Source: Syntrophaceae bacterium UBA7520 (GTDB lineage Bacteria; Desulfobacterota; Syntrophia; Syntrophales; Smithellaceae). Taken from it: a DNA stretch of 31,154 bases. Made by a program: the position numbers and the translations under genes. The notes below the pieces were generated by a model that was not told the origin of the DNA, searched no databases, and was given only the letters and a program-made list of their open reading frames with translations. Positions 15,623-22,225 of this stretch are shown here, one piece after another. Each line of letters begins with the position of its first letter. Positions within the stretch are counted from its first letter, which is position 1. The stretch spans positions 1-31,154 of the forward strand of contig DLNC01000034.1 of the NCBI GenBank assembly GCA_002478265.1, given 5' to 3'.

Positions 15623-16891
15623 ATGTTTGACTACATGATGACCAAAGAGCAGCTCAAAATCCGCGATGAGGCGCGCGAGCTGGTGAAATGGGTGCCCCGC
15701 CAGATGATTCTGGATATGGACACGGACACGATAAAATTCCCCAAGGAATTCCTTCAGGAAGCGGGCCGCCGCAATCTCATGGGCTGCCGCTATCCCAAAA
15801 AATGGGGGGGCAGGGACATGGATTGGGCAACTACCTGCATGCTGATGGAAGAAATAGGAACTCTCGGCTATGAATTCGCCTGTGTTTTCGGCGTGGGAGC
15901 GGAACTGGTTTGCGACGCCATTATCCTGCACGGCACGGACGAACAGAAAGAAAAATACGTCAAACCCCTGCTCAGGGGAGAAATTTTCGCGGCGGAGTGC
16001 CTGACCGAACCGCGCGGGGGCTCTGATTTTTTCGGCGCTACCACAAGGGCGGATGACAAAGGAGATTATTTTCTTTTAAACGGCCAGAAACGCTTTATCG
16101 TGGGCGCGGAAGGCGCGGATTTTTTCCTGGTTTACGCGCGCACCAATCCGCAGGCCAAGCCGCAGGAATCCATTACCTGCTTTATCGTTGACCGCGGCCC
16201 GGGCGTGGAAGTTAAATATCTCTACGGCCTCATGGGCTGCCGCGGCGGCGGGACAGGACGCCTTATTTTCCGCGATGTCAAAGTGCCCAAAAAAAACGTC
16301 GTGGGAAAAATTCACGGCGCCTATTCTGTTTTCAACACGATGATGATCCCAGAGCGTTTGGGCACGGCGGCCATGACTATCGGCGCGGCGCGTCCCGCGC
16401 TGGATATCGCCACGCAATACACATCCAGGCGCAAAGCCTTCGGCCAGGTCATCAATCAATTTGAAGGAGTAAGCTTCCAGGTTGCGGAAGCGGCGATGCT
16501 TCTGGATGCCGCCCGCGCGATGGCCTATGTAACTTCCAGAGCGGTGGATGATGGCGCGGATACCGGGCGCGTGCGGCGCATGGTTTCGCAGAGCAAGAAA
16601 TTCATCACGGAATCCTGCCAGAAGGTGGTCCACAACTGCATGCAGGTAATGGGCGGCATCGCCTACACCAATGTTTTCCCCGTGGAACGAATTTATCGCG
16701 ACGTGCGGCTGGCTTCCATCTGGACGGGCACCAGCGAAGTCATGTCGATGATTACCGCCCATGAATGGTACCGGGAATATTTCGCGCAAAAAGCGAAGGC
16801 GCAGACCCGCGATCATGAACTCGACGCCGCCGAAGCCCACGATGAGGAAAAAATCTATGACGATGAAGACATGTGGAAAAAAGGATGGTAA
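15623..16891 (+). CDS. Acyl-CoA dehydrogenase
   Basis: This 422-residue FAD enzyme oxidises an acyl-CoA at C2-C3, passing electrons to ETF. N-terminal, middle and C-terminal ACAD domains are all present: ECLTEPRGGSDFFGATT (125-141) is the FAD/substrate signature and RRKAFGQVINQFEGVSF (269-285) the FAD-contact segment. At the position where MCAD-type enzymes carry the catalytic glutamate (YEGT), it reads WTGT (367-370), with T368. A glutamate is present at E244 in IPERLGTAA, the place used by isovaleryl- and long-chain acyl-CoA dehydrogenases. The catalytic base is therefore probably E244. The acidic/charged C-terminal 30 residues are an extension. AAGGAG lies 8 bases before the ATG. The substrate could be a branched, aromatic-derived or dicarboxylic acyl-CoA. 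Confidence 0.9.
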   Translation: MFDYMMTKEQLKIRDEARELVKWVPRQMILDMDTDTIKFPKEFLQEAGRRNLMGCRYPKKWGGRDMDWATTCMLMEEIGTLGYEFACVFGVGAELVCDAIILHGTDEQKEKYVKPLLRGEIFAAECLTEPRGGSDFFGATTRADDKGDYFLLNGQKRFIVGAEGADFFLVYARTNPQAKPQESITCFIVDRGPGVEVKYLYGLMGCRGGGTGRLIFRDVKVPKKNVVGKIHGAYSVFNTMMIPERLGTAAMTIGAARPALDIATQYTSRRKAFGQVINQFEGVSFQVAEAAMLLDAARAMAYVTSRAVDDGADTGRVRRMVSQSKKFITESCQKVVHNCMQVMGGIAYTNVFPVERIYRDVRLASIWTGTSEVMSMITAHEWYREYFAQKAKAQTRDHELDAAEAHDEEKIYDDEDMWKKGW

Positions 16892-16923
16892 TGCGATAAC
16901 GATGCAAAACATAATAAAAGCAT

Positions 16924-16952
16924 TTGACCAATGCGAATACTTTGATTATATT
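16924..16952 (+). promoter_or_regulatory. Sigma-70-type promoter before the lysine-rich ORF
   Basis: TTGACC (16924-16929), 17 bases, then TATATT (16947-16952) make a good promoter match. It lies after the acyl-CoA dehydrogenase stop and 48 bases before the small ORF, implying that the small gene and the downstream metallo-beta-lactamase form their own unit. Confidence 0.55.
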
Positions 16953-16999
16953 TACACGCAAGACACCCCCAAATAAAAATATTAAATGGAGGTAGGAAT

Positions 17000-17110
17000 A
17001 TGTCTAAATCGAGAGATATCAAGAAAGACGCGAAGAAAAAGCCCGCCAAGAGTTTAAAAGAAAAAAAGGAAGCGAAGAGATTGAAAAAACTGTCCAAAGA
17101 AGGATTCTGA
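17000..17110 (+). CDS. Small lysine-rich protein, 36 aa
   Basis: A 36-codon gene starts MSKSRDIKKDAKKKPAKSLK and ends KKLSKEGF. Fifteen of its residues are lysine, with only four acidic ones, so it is strongly basic and probably disordered or helical. A strong GGAGG (16988-16992) lies 7 bases before the ATG and a promoter lies upstream; both support real expression. It is followed 30 bases later by a beta-CASP metallo-beta-lactamase gene, hinting at a nucleic-acid-linked role, perhaps RNA binding. Short KK-rich ORFs of this kind recur in related bacteria as far as I recall, but I cannot name a family. Confidence 0.65.
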   Translation: MSKSRDIKKDAKKKPAKSLKEKKEAKRLKKLSKEGF

Positions 17111-17140
17111 CAAGGCGTGTTAAAGCGGGAATTTCATTAG

Positions 17141-18754
17141 ATGAAAATAAAATTTTTAGGCGCAGCAAGAGCCGTTACCGGCTCTTGTTTCGTTATTGAA
17201 ACAGACAAGGCCAGATTTGCCGTTGACTGCGGCATGCACCAGGGAAACGCGCAGATCGAAAAACGCAACTGGAACGTAAAAATATACGAACCGGAAAAAA
17301 TTGATTTTTTCATCATCACTCACGCGCACATCGATCATTCGGGCCTGCTGCCGCTGGTGGTGAAAAACGGCTTTCACGGCCCTGTCTATGCCACCGAACC
17401 TACCGGCGATCTGGTAAAAATACTGCTCCTGGACAGCGCCCACATCCAGGAAGTGGAAGCGCTGACCAAAAACAAAAAAATGCAGCGCTGGGGAAAATCA
17501 GCCGACACTTCCCCTCTTTACACAATAAAGGACGCCGAAGCCGTCGCGGGATTAATCAAAACAAAAACATACAATAATATGTTCAGCCCCGCGGAGGGAA
17601 TTAAAGTCAATTTTCAGGACGCGGGACATATTCTGGGCGCGGCCATTGTGGAAATATTTATCGAGGAAAACGGCACGACAACCAAGCTTGTTTTCTCCGG
17701 CGATATCGGCCGCCGCCATCAACTGATGATGGAAGATCCCGTTTTCATCGAGACCGCTGATTTCCTTTTCATGGAATCGACTTACGGTGACCGCAACCAC
17801 AAAGGCGAAGAGGAAAGCCTGGAGGAGCTTTTCGAGGCGATTAACTACAGTTATTCACGCGGCGAAAAAATAATCATTCCCGCCTTTGCCGTGGAAAGAA
17901 CGCAGGAAATGCTCTACTCACTGTATCTGCTGGACAAGCAGGGAAAACTGCCCAAAGACCTCCCTGTTTTTCTCGACAGCCCGCTGGCCATAAAGGCAAC
18001 AGAAATATTCCGCGCCTATCATACTTATATGGACAGGGAAACGCGGGAGATTGTCAAAAACGGCGAGGACCCGCTGGACCTGCCGCAGTTACAGTTTTCG
18101 TCAACCACGGAACAGTCCATGCGGATTAATGAAATGAAAGGTTCAGCCATCGTCATTTCCGCCAGCGGCATGGCCAACGCCGGCCGTATCCGGCATCATC
18201 TGCGCCATAACCTTTGGCGCCCCGGCGCGAGTGTTGTCTTCGTGGGTTATCAGGCGGAAGGCACGCCCGGCCGCGCGATTGTGGAAGGCGCAAAAAAAAT
18301 CCGTATTTTCAATGAGGATATCGCGATCAAAGCCAAAATTTTCACTATTGGCGGTTTTTCCGCGCATGCGGGACAAAATCAGCTTATGGAATGGCTGCAT
18401 AACTTCAAAAGCAGGCAGATGAAGGTGTTTTTGGTGCATGGAGAATTAACCGCGCAGGAAACGCTGGCTTCACTGATCAGAGAAAAAATTGGGTTTGAAG
18501 TAACGATTCCCGAATACCTGGAAGAAATTATTTTACAGCCGGGTGCGAAAATCCAGGAAATCAAAAAGCCTTTCGAAGAAGAAAAACCACGCATCGACTG
18601 GGATACTTTGCTGGGCGCTCTCGAGGCAAAAATTTCCTATCTCAAGGAACGCAAAAAAACCATCACGTCACTGCCGGTGAGCAAACAGATCGAAATCCGC
18701 GACGCGCTGCAGGAAGCAGATACGCGCGTGGACGATATTAAAACAGACGTTTAG
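17141..18754 (+). CDS. Beta-CASP metallo-beta-lactamase RNA-processing nuclease
   Basis: This 537-residue protein belongs to the metallo-beta-lactamase fold / beta-CASP family of RNA nucleases (CPSF73-like, YsH1-type bacterial members). Zn ligands are visible: HAHIDH (H61, H63, D65, H66), H163 in QDAGHILGA, and D188 in FSGDIGR. The inserted beta-CASP domain lies between about 200 and 380, with ESTYGDRNH and FLDSPLAIKATEIF. The C-terminal motifs include SASGMANAGRIRHHL, GYQAEGTPGR, and the final metal His in GGFSAHAGQ (about 403-411). A tail of ~75 residues with a coiled region follows and has no assigned function. No KH domain is present, unlike archaeal CPSF homologues. It probably cleaves or trims RNA in the cytoplasm. 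The small lysine-rich gene is immediately upstream in the same unit. Confidence 0.9.
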   Translation: MKIKFLGAARAVTGSCFVIETDKARFAVDCGMHQGNAQIEKRNWNVKIYEPEKIDFFIITHAHIDHSGLLPLVVKNGFHGPVYATEPTGDLVKILLLDSAHIQEVEALTKNKKMQRWGKSADTSPLYTIKDAEAVAGLIKTKTYNNMFSPAEGIKVNFQDAGHILGAAIVEIFIEENGTTTKLVFSGDIGRRHQLMMEDPVFIETADFLFMESTYGDRNHKGEEESLEELFEAINYSYSRGEKIIIPAFAVERTQEMLYSLYLLDKQGKLPKDLPVFLDSPLAIKATEIFRAYHTYMDRETREIVKNGEDPLDLPQLQFSSTTEQSMRINEMKGSAIVISASGMANAGRIRHHLRHNLWRPGASVVFVGYQAEGTPGRAIVEGAKKIRIFNEDIAIKAKIFTIGGFSAHAGQNQLMEWLHNFKSRQMKVFLVHGELTAQETLASLIREKIGFEVTIPEYLEEIILQPGAKIQEIKKPFEEEKPRIDWDTLLGALEAKISYLKERKKTITSLPVSKQIEIRDALQEADTRVDDIKTDV

Positions 18755-18813
18755 AACCCTCCCCGTCGCTTTTCCGGGCGGTCATTTGTTTTTTTGTTTT
18801 TCATTTTCCCCAA

Positions 18814-18974
18814 CCGGCATGAGGCTTTGTCATAATGACTGTTTGTCATTGCGAATCATGCCTTGGCGTGATGAAGCAATCTCTCATCTGTTCGATATTA
18901 TAGGAGTTGCCGCGTCCCGCTTTATCGGGACTCGCAATGACAAATGATGCTTGCGACACAGTCTCGTATGCCGG
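18814..18974. mobile_element. MITE-like dispersed element, about 160 bp, with terminal inverted repeats
   Basis: The left end CCGGCATGAGGCTTTGTCA (18814-18832) is matched by the reverse complement of the right end, CCGGCATACGAGACTGTGTC (18955-18974). Inside are GTCATTGCGA near the left, CAATCT, and CGCAATGACAAA near the right, giving a second inverted layer. An inner palindrome GTCCCG...CGGGAC (about 18914-18930) varies between copies. The same architecture recurs at 21885-22032. No open frame is present, so movement would need a transposase in trans. Confidence 0.6.
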
Positions 18975-18990
18975 GCTCTGTCTGCGTCCT

Positions 18991-19908
18991 TCAGTCTTCT
19001 GTCTTCTTCCTAATTTTAATTTCCGGATGGAAAATCAGCGCCATCTGCTCAATGGCATCCACAATCCGCGGCGAGGCGCGGCCGATTAAATCCGTGTCCA
19101 CGGCGTAAATTCTTCCTTGTTGCACGGCTGTAATCACGCTTAGTTTCTCCCAAAATGCTTTTGCGGCTTTTAATTCTTTATCGCCACGCATCGGCGCGAG
19201 CAAAATAATATCCGGTCTGGCCGCGGCAATGCCCTCCGCGCTGAAACGCGGATAACGCGCGGCGCTTTGCCCCGCAACATTGATGCCGCCGGCGCGTTCA
19301 ATCGCTTCATTAATCAGAGTTCCCCCGCCCGCTGAAATCACCGGTTCCAACCCAAGCTGAAAAAAGACGCGGGGCTTTTCCTTTCCTTTTATCTGCGCGG
19401 CAATATCATCAAGCCGCCGCCGCAGTTGCGCGGCAAGCCGCGCGGCTTGCTGTTTTTGGCCGGTGATTTCACCAATATGACCAATGCCGCGCAGAATCCC
19501 GCTGGTATCGCTGGGATTTGTCACATAAACGGCCAACCCCATTCTTTCCAGTTGACGGACTGTATCTTTGCGGTTGCCGTCGGCCGTGGCTAAAATCAAA
19601 TCCGGTCTTAAAGAAACTATTTTTTCCAATGAAGGATTGATGAATCCCCCTACTTTTTCTTTTTCCGCGGCGCGGGCGGGCCAATCGCAAAATGTTGTTA
19701 CTCCCACAATTTTATCCTCAAGCCCCAAAGCATAAAGTGTTTCTGTAATGCCGGGCGCCAGGGAAACGATACGCTGCACGCGTGGCGAAATATTTACAAA
19801 ACGCCCGAGTTCATCCGTAACTTCGCGCGACCATGATAATGAGGCGGGAAAAAGCGTCAGCCCGACGAGAAAAATATAAAGGGTAATTTTTATTATTGTT
19901 GAAGGCAT
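18991..19908 (-). CDS. Periplasmic cobalamin/siderophore-type ABC substrate-binding protein (BtuF-like)
   Basis: This 305-residue protein binds a metal chelate in the periplasm and delivers it to an ABC importer. An N-terminal signal peptide spans about 1-26 (hydrophobic IIKITLYIFLVGLTLFP, cleavage near SLSWS); there is no lipobox cysteine, so it is probably soluble. The periplasmic-binding PF01497 domain covers about 43-290: VQRIVSLAPGITETLYALG, KIVGVTTFCDWP, EKIVSLRPDLILA, and later EGIAAARPDIILLAP. The BtuF-like pattern favours vitamin B12 or a corrinoid, but haem or Fe-siderophore cannot be excluded. It starts 11 bases after the stop of the TonB gene, so they form an operon. The permease and ATPase genes expected next are absent; a repeat element follows. 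Confidence 0.85.
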   Translation of the reverse strand: MPSTIIKITLYIFLVGLTLFPASLSWSREVTDELGRFVNISPRVQRIVSLAPGITETLYALGLEDKIVGVTTFCDWPARAAEKEKVGGFINPSLEKIVSLRPDLILATADGNRKDTVRQLERMGLAVYVTNPSDTSGILRGIGHIGEITGQKQQAARLAAQLRRRLDDIAAQIKGKEKPRVFFQLGLEPVISAGGGTLINEAIERAGGINVAGQSAARYPRFSAEGIAAARPDIILLAPMRGDKELKAAKAFWEKLSVITAVQQGRIYAVDTDLIGRASPRIVDAIEQMALIFHPEIKIRKKTED

Positions 19909-19919
19909 GATGTAATAAT

Positions 19920-20483
19920 TTAATTGCGGATGCTGTAGCGAAAAGAAGCCACGATATGCAGGCGGGATAAATTGTAATGTTCGGGCAGGGGTGCATACGG
20001 CGCGGCGGCCCTGACCACGCCCAACGCGCCATTATCCAAATCCGGAAATCCGGAAGACGTCAGCAGCACGGTATGCGCGAGCTTTCCATCCGCGTCGATA
20101 GATAGCCTGACGATGACGTTTCCTTCCTCGTTTCTCTCAAAAGAGCGGCGCGGATATTCCCAAATGCGCAATATCTTTCTTTTTACTATATTAAGATACG
20201 CGGCGTATTTCACGTCAATGCTTCCCAGATCAACTGTGTCTTCACGCCAACCGTCGTCGACGGCAACCTTCTTTTCCGATCCTTTATCCGGAGAATCGCT
20301 CGTTGCGTATTTGTCCTCCGCCTGTGACTGCGGTATTTTGGGATAAATTTCCTGGATATCGACGGTGAGTATTTCCATATCCGGGATATTGCGGCGCAAA
20401 TCTATGGCGCCGGTGGCGGTGATTAACGTCAAATGCACAACCAGAGATATCACAACCGGCCAGATGATATGCTTTGTATCCAC
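19920..20483 (-). CDS. tonB: TonB family energy-transducing protein
   Basis: This 187-residue inner-membrane protein links the proton-motive force to outer-membrane receptors. An N-terminal membrane anchor (IIWPVVISLVVHLTLITATG, about residues 5-24) is followed by an acidic, proline-poor periplasmic linker, and then the TonB C-terminal domain (about 100-187), with YAAYLNIVKRKILRIWEYP, GNVIVRLSIDADG and SSGFPDLDNGALGVVRAAAP. The linker is short and lacks the long Pro-Lys repeats of E. coli TonB, as in many TonB-family proteins. The GTG at 20483 is chosen: AAGGTG lies 5 bases upstream. The frame remains open further upstream without homology. Directly upstream of the BtuF-like gene, it suggests outer-membrane uptake of a corrinoid or siderophore. 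Confidence 0.85.
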   Translation of the reverse strand: MDTKHIIWPVVISLVVHLTLITATGAIDLRRNIPDMEILTVDIQEIYPKIPQSQAEDKYATSDSPDKGSEKKVAVDDGWREDTVDLGSIDVKYAAYLNIVKRKILRIWEYPRRSFERNEEGNVIVRLSIDADGKLAHTVLLTSSGFPDLDNGALGVVRAAAPYAPLPEHYNLSRLHIVASFRYSIRN

Positions 20484-20673
20484 TTGTTCACCTTTTCCGC
20501 TCACGCTTAATTTCAAAACACAAAAAAACTGAGCGCTTATGAGCATAAATCATATACAGCATTTGCCACAAAATCAACAATATGATATCAGTAATTGAAA
20601 AATTTGTCAGCCCTCGTTTCGCGTCAGCACTATTTTTTAATAAAAATACCGGAGCAAAAAAAGACAAAACCGT

Positions 20674-21153
20674 ATGCGAACAGACGAAGAATTCATGAAA
20701 GCAGCTCTGGAGGAAGCCCGCCTCGCCTATAAAGAAGGAGAGGTTCCGGTAGGAGCGGTAGTGGTCAACGGCGGGAAGATTCTGGCGCGCGCGCACAATT
20801 CTCCCCTTCTCAATAATGATCCGTCGGCGCACGCGGAGATGCTGGCTTTAAGAAAAGCCGCGCAAAAGCTGGGCAATTACCGGCTGACCGACGCGGAGCT
20901 TTTTGTGACGCTGGAGCCCTGCGTTATGTGCGCGGGCGCGATTATCCAGGCCAGGATTTCCCGGATTGTCTTCGGCGCGCGTGATCCGAAAAACGGCGCG
21001 GTTGTATCATTATATAAAATATTAAGCGATGGGCGGCTGAATCATCAGGCAATAGTAACAGAAGGAGTATTGAGCGAGGAGTGCGGGGAAATTTTGAGTA
21101 GATTTTTTCGCGAAAAGAGGATAACATCCGCGCCCGCGTCGACAAAGCAATAA
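20674..21153 (+). CDS. tadA: tRNA(adenine-34) deaminase TadA
   Basis: This 159-residue enzyme converts A34 to inosine in tRNA-Arg(ACG), allowing CGU/CGC/CGA decoding. The zinc deaminase signature is complete: HAE at 53-55 (H53 ligand, E55 proton shuttle) and PCVMC at 82-86 (C83, C86). The N-terminal EVPVGAVVV strand and the RISRIVFGARDPKNGAV region are typical. Length is normal. ATG 20674 is the first start after the divergent TonB gene. Its position before tRNA-Ser, SRP RNA, dnaX, ybaB and recR matches a known conserved order (Bacillus subtilis has yaaJ-scr-dnaX-yaaK-recR). The gene ends 13 bases before a duplicated tRNA segment. Confidence 0.95.
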   Translation: MRTDEEFMKAALEEARLAYKEGEVPVGAVVVNGGKILARAHNSPLLNNDPSAHAEMLALRKAAQKLGNYRLTDAELFVTLEPCVMCAGAIIQARISRIVFGARDPKNGAVVSLYKILSDGRLNHQAIVTEGVLSEECGEILSRFFREKRITSAPASTKQ

Positions 21154-21166
21154 ACATAAACGTTTC

Positions 21167-21270
21167 GCTTAAATAACGGAGAGATACCGAAGTGGTCGTA
21201 ACGGGATCGACTCGCCCGGCATACGCCGGGCGCCCAGCGGATGCAGGGCGAAATCGATTTAAATCGATTT
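21167..21270 (+). pseudogene. Interrupted partial copy of tRNA-Ser(CGA)
   Basis: Bases 21167-21214 are an exact 48-base copy of 21522-21569: 11 bases of leader plus tRNA-Ser positions from the acceptor 5' strand to the second anticodon base. A 36-base insertion (21215-21250) follows, opening with the hairpin CCCGGC-ATAC-GCCGGG. Then comes AAATCGATTT, which continues the tRNA exactly where it was broken, and this decamer is repeated once more. The variable arm, T arm and 3' acceptor strand are missing. It is therefore a tRNA fragment broken within the anticodon, and cannot make a tRNA. Confidence 0.85.
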
Positions 21271-21276
21271 AAAATT

Positions 21277-21531
21277 ATGCACTATGTTTATATACTTCAA
21301 AGCGAGAGTGACAAAGAATTTTATATAGGACAAACAAACGACCTACGTAGAAGATACGCGGAACATACGGCGGGGCGTGTAGATTCAACAAAGCACAGAT
21401 TGCCGATGAAGCTTTTATGTTACGAGGCTTATAACACCAAAGAAGAAGCAGCCAGGCGCGAAAAATACTTAAAGAGCAGCGATGGCAAAAAAGACATTAG
21501 GAAACACATAATAGAGAGCATGCTTAAATAA
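21277..21531 (+). CDS. GIY-YIG nuclease domain protein
   Basis: This 84-residue protein is a stand-alone GIY-YIG nuclease domain (UvrC N-terminal / YhbQ-like). MHYVYILQS and FYIGQTNDLRRRYAEH carry the two signature strands (YVY...YIG), the catalytic arginine region and the following helix; STKHRLPMKLLCYEAY and ARREKYLKSSDGKKDIRK complete the fold. An in-frame ATG at 21241 exists, but it lies in the insertion within the tRNA copy; ATG 21277 gives the normal family N-terminus. The last codons and stop (CTT AAA TAA) lie in the 48-base repeat shared with the tRNA leader. It sits between a partial and an intact tRNA-Ser gene, which suggests a small mobile or homing-like element. DNA repair or other roles are possible. 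Confidence 0.88.
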   Translation: MHYVYILQSESDKEFYIGQTNDLRRRYAEHTAGRVDSTKHRLPMKLLCYEAYNTKEEAARREKYLKSSDGKKDIRKHIIESMLK

Positions 21532-21532
21532 C

Positions 21533-21626
21533 GGAGAGATACCGAAGTGGTCGTAACGGGATCGACTCGAAATCGATTTGGGGGCCAAAAGCTCTCACGG
21601 GGGTTCGAATCCCCCTCTCTCCGCCA
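21533..21626 (+). tRNA. tRNA-Ser (anticodon CGA)
   Basis: A complete 94-base class II tRNA including encoded CCA. Acceptor strands GGAGAGA and TCTCTCC pair, with G as discriminator base. The anticodon stem ATCGA/TCGAT closes the loop CTCGAAA, giving anticodon CGA (21568-21570), which reads UCG. A long variable arm (GGGGGCCAAAAGCTCTC) and T arm (GGGGGTTCGAATCCCCC) are present. Its 5' 37 bases and 11 leader bases are duplicated exactly 355 bases upstream. Confidence 0.95.
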
Positions 21627-21727
21627 GAATATAATGATTATTATTCCCCTGATGCAGAGAAAACCCGGCGCACGATGGGGGAATCCATGATATATAATAG
21701 TTGTTCTTTACATGATTAAAATTTTGC

Positions 21728-21821
21728 GGAGAGATGTCCGAGCGGCTGAAGGAGCACGACTGGAAATCGTGTGTATGCCCCCAAAGGTGTACCGCGGGTT
21801 CAAATCCCGCTCTCTCCGCCA
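21728..21821 (+). tRNA. tRNA-Ser (anticodon GGA)
   Basis: A complete 94-base class II tRNA with encoded CCA. It has acceptor GGAGAGA/TCTCTCC, anticodon loop CTGGAAA (anticodon GGA, reading UCC/UCU), a long variable arm with GTATGCCCCCAAAGGTGTAC, and T arm GCGGGTTCAAATCCCGC. It lies 101 bases after tRNA-Ser(CGA). An imperfect copy of its 3' end occurs at 22062-22089. Confidence 0.95.
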
Positions 21822-21884
21822 TTTTAATAAACAGGAGAGCCGCTTATAAAAGTGCTGCGGGTTCGCCCCCCCCCGACAGGAGCT

Positions 21885-22032
21885 CCGGCGTATGAAATTG
21901 TGTCAATAGCTGTTAGTCATTGCGAAACGCCTCTCAGGCGTTGTGGCAATCTAATATTTTCAAGAGCGTACGAGATTGCTTCGCTCATTACATTCGCTCG
22001 CAAAGACATTATGACACAGCCTCGCATGCCGG
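21885..22032. mobile_element. MITE-like dispersed element, second copy
   Basis: Ends CCGGCGTATGAAATTGTGTCA (21 bases, split as CCGGCGTATG and AAATTGTGTCA, from 21885) and TGACACAGCCTCGCATGCCGG (10+11 bases, to 22032) form an imperfect inverted repeat of the type at 18814-18974. GTCATTGCGA lies inside the left end and GCAAAGACATTATGACA inside the right. It occupies most of the 404-base gap between tRNA-Ser(GGA) and SRP RNA. The rest of that gap holds a tRNA 3' tail copy, a GC-rich GGGTTCGCCCCCCC stretch at 21860-21874, and no gene. Confidence 0.6.
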
Positions 22033-22061
22033 ATTCGCCGGGTAGTCCGGCGCATGCCGGA

Positions 22062-22089
22062 CAAATCCCGCTCTCTGTGCCATTTAATT
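22062..22089 (+). repeat. Imperfect copy of the tRNA-Ser(GGA) 3' end
   Basis: CAAATCCCGCTCTCTGTGCC followed by ATTTAAT repeats 21801-21827 (CAAATCCCGCTCTCTCCGCC followed by ATTTTAAT) with only two substitutions and a one-base gap. It contains the T-arm 3' strand, acceptor 3' strand and the downstream bases. With the true tRNA end it brackets a 240-base segment, as an att-site duplication would. Confidence 0.65.
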
Positions 22090-22225
22090 TTTACTTGCTT
22101 GTCCGCCTGCGATATTTTCGAGTAATAACAGCATGATCGCCCGCGGCAAGATAAAAAATAAATTTAGGGTTGATTCCTGCCCGTTTATCAATTAAGAATT
22201 TCCTAAACTTGTTTTTTAAAAATAT

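Noticed and set aside
16076..16912. Leftward 278-codon frame opposite the acyl-CoA dehydrogenase
   Set aside because: Shadow frame with no domain; the sense gene is clear.
16761..16976. Rightward 71-codon frame overlapping the end of the acyl-CoA dehydrogenase gene
   Set aside because: Mostly an out-of-frame reading of a real gene, with no ribosome-binding site; the true small gene starts at 17000.
20484..20673. Cobalamin riboswitch upstream of tonB-btuF
   Set aside because: No B12-box-like sequence or suitable pairing could be recognised in the leader.
21215..21569. Group I intron with a GIY-YIG ORF in the tRNA anticodon loop
   Set aside because: The 355-base interval is too short for a 252-base ORF plus a group I core, no P/Q/R/S-like core was seen, and the interval contains a full tRNA 5' half, so it is a duplication and not a split gene.
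21595..21822. Leftward 75-codon frame (starts MAERAGFEPA) across both tRNA-Ser genes
   Set aside because: It is the antisense of two tRNAs, a well-known source of spurious annotations.
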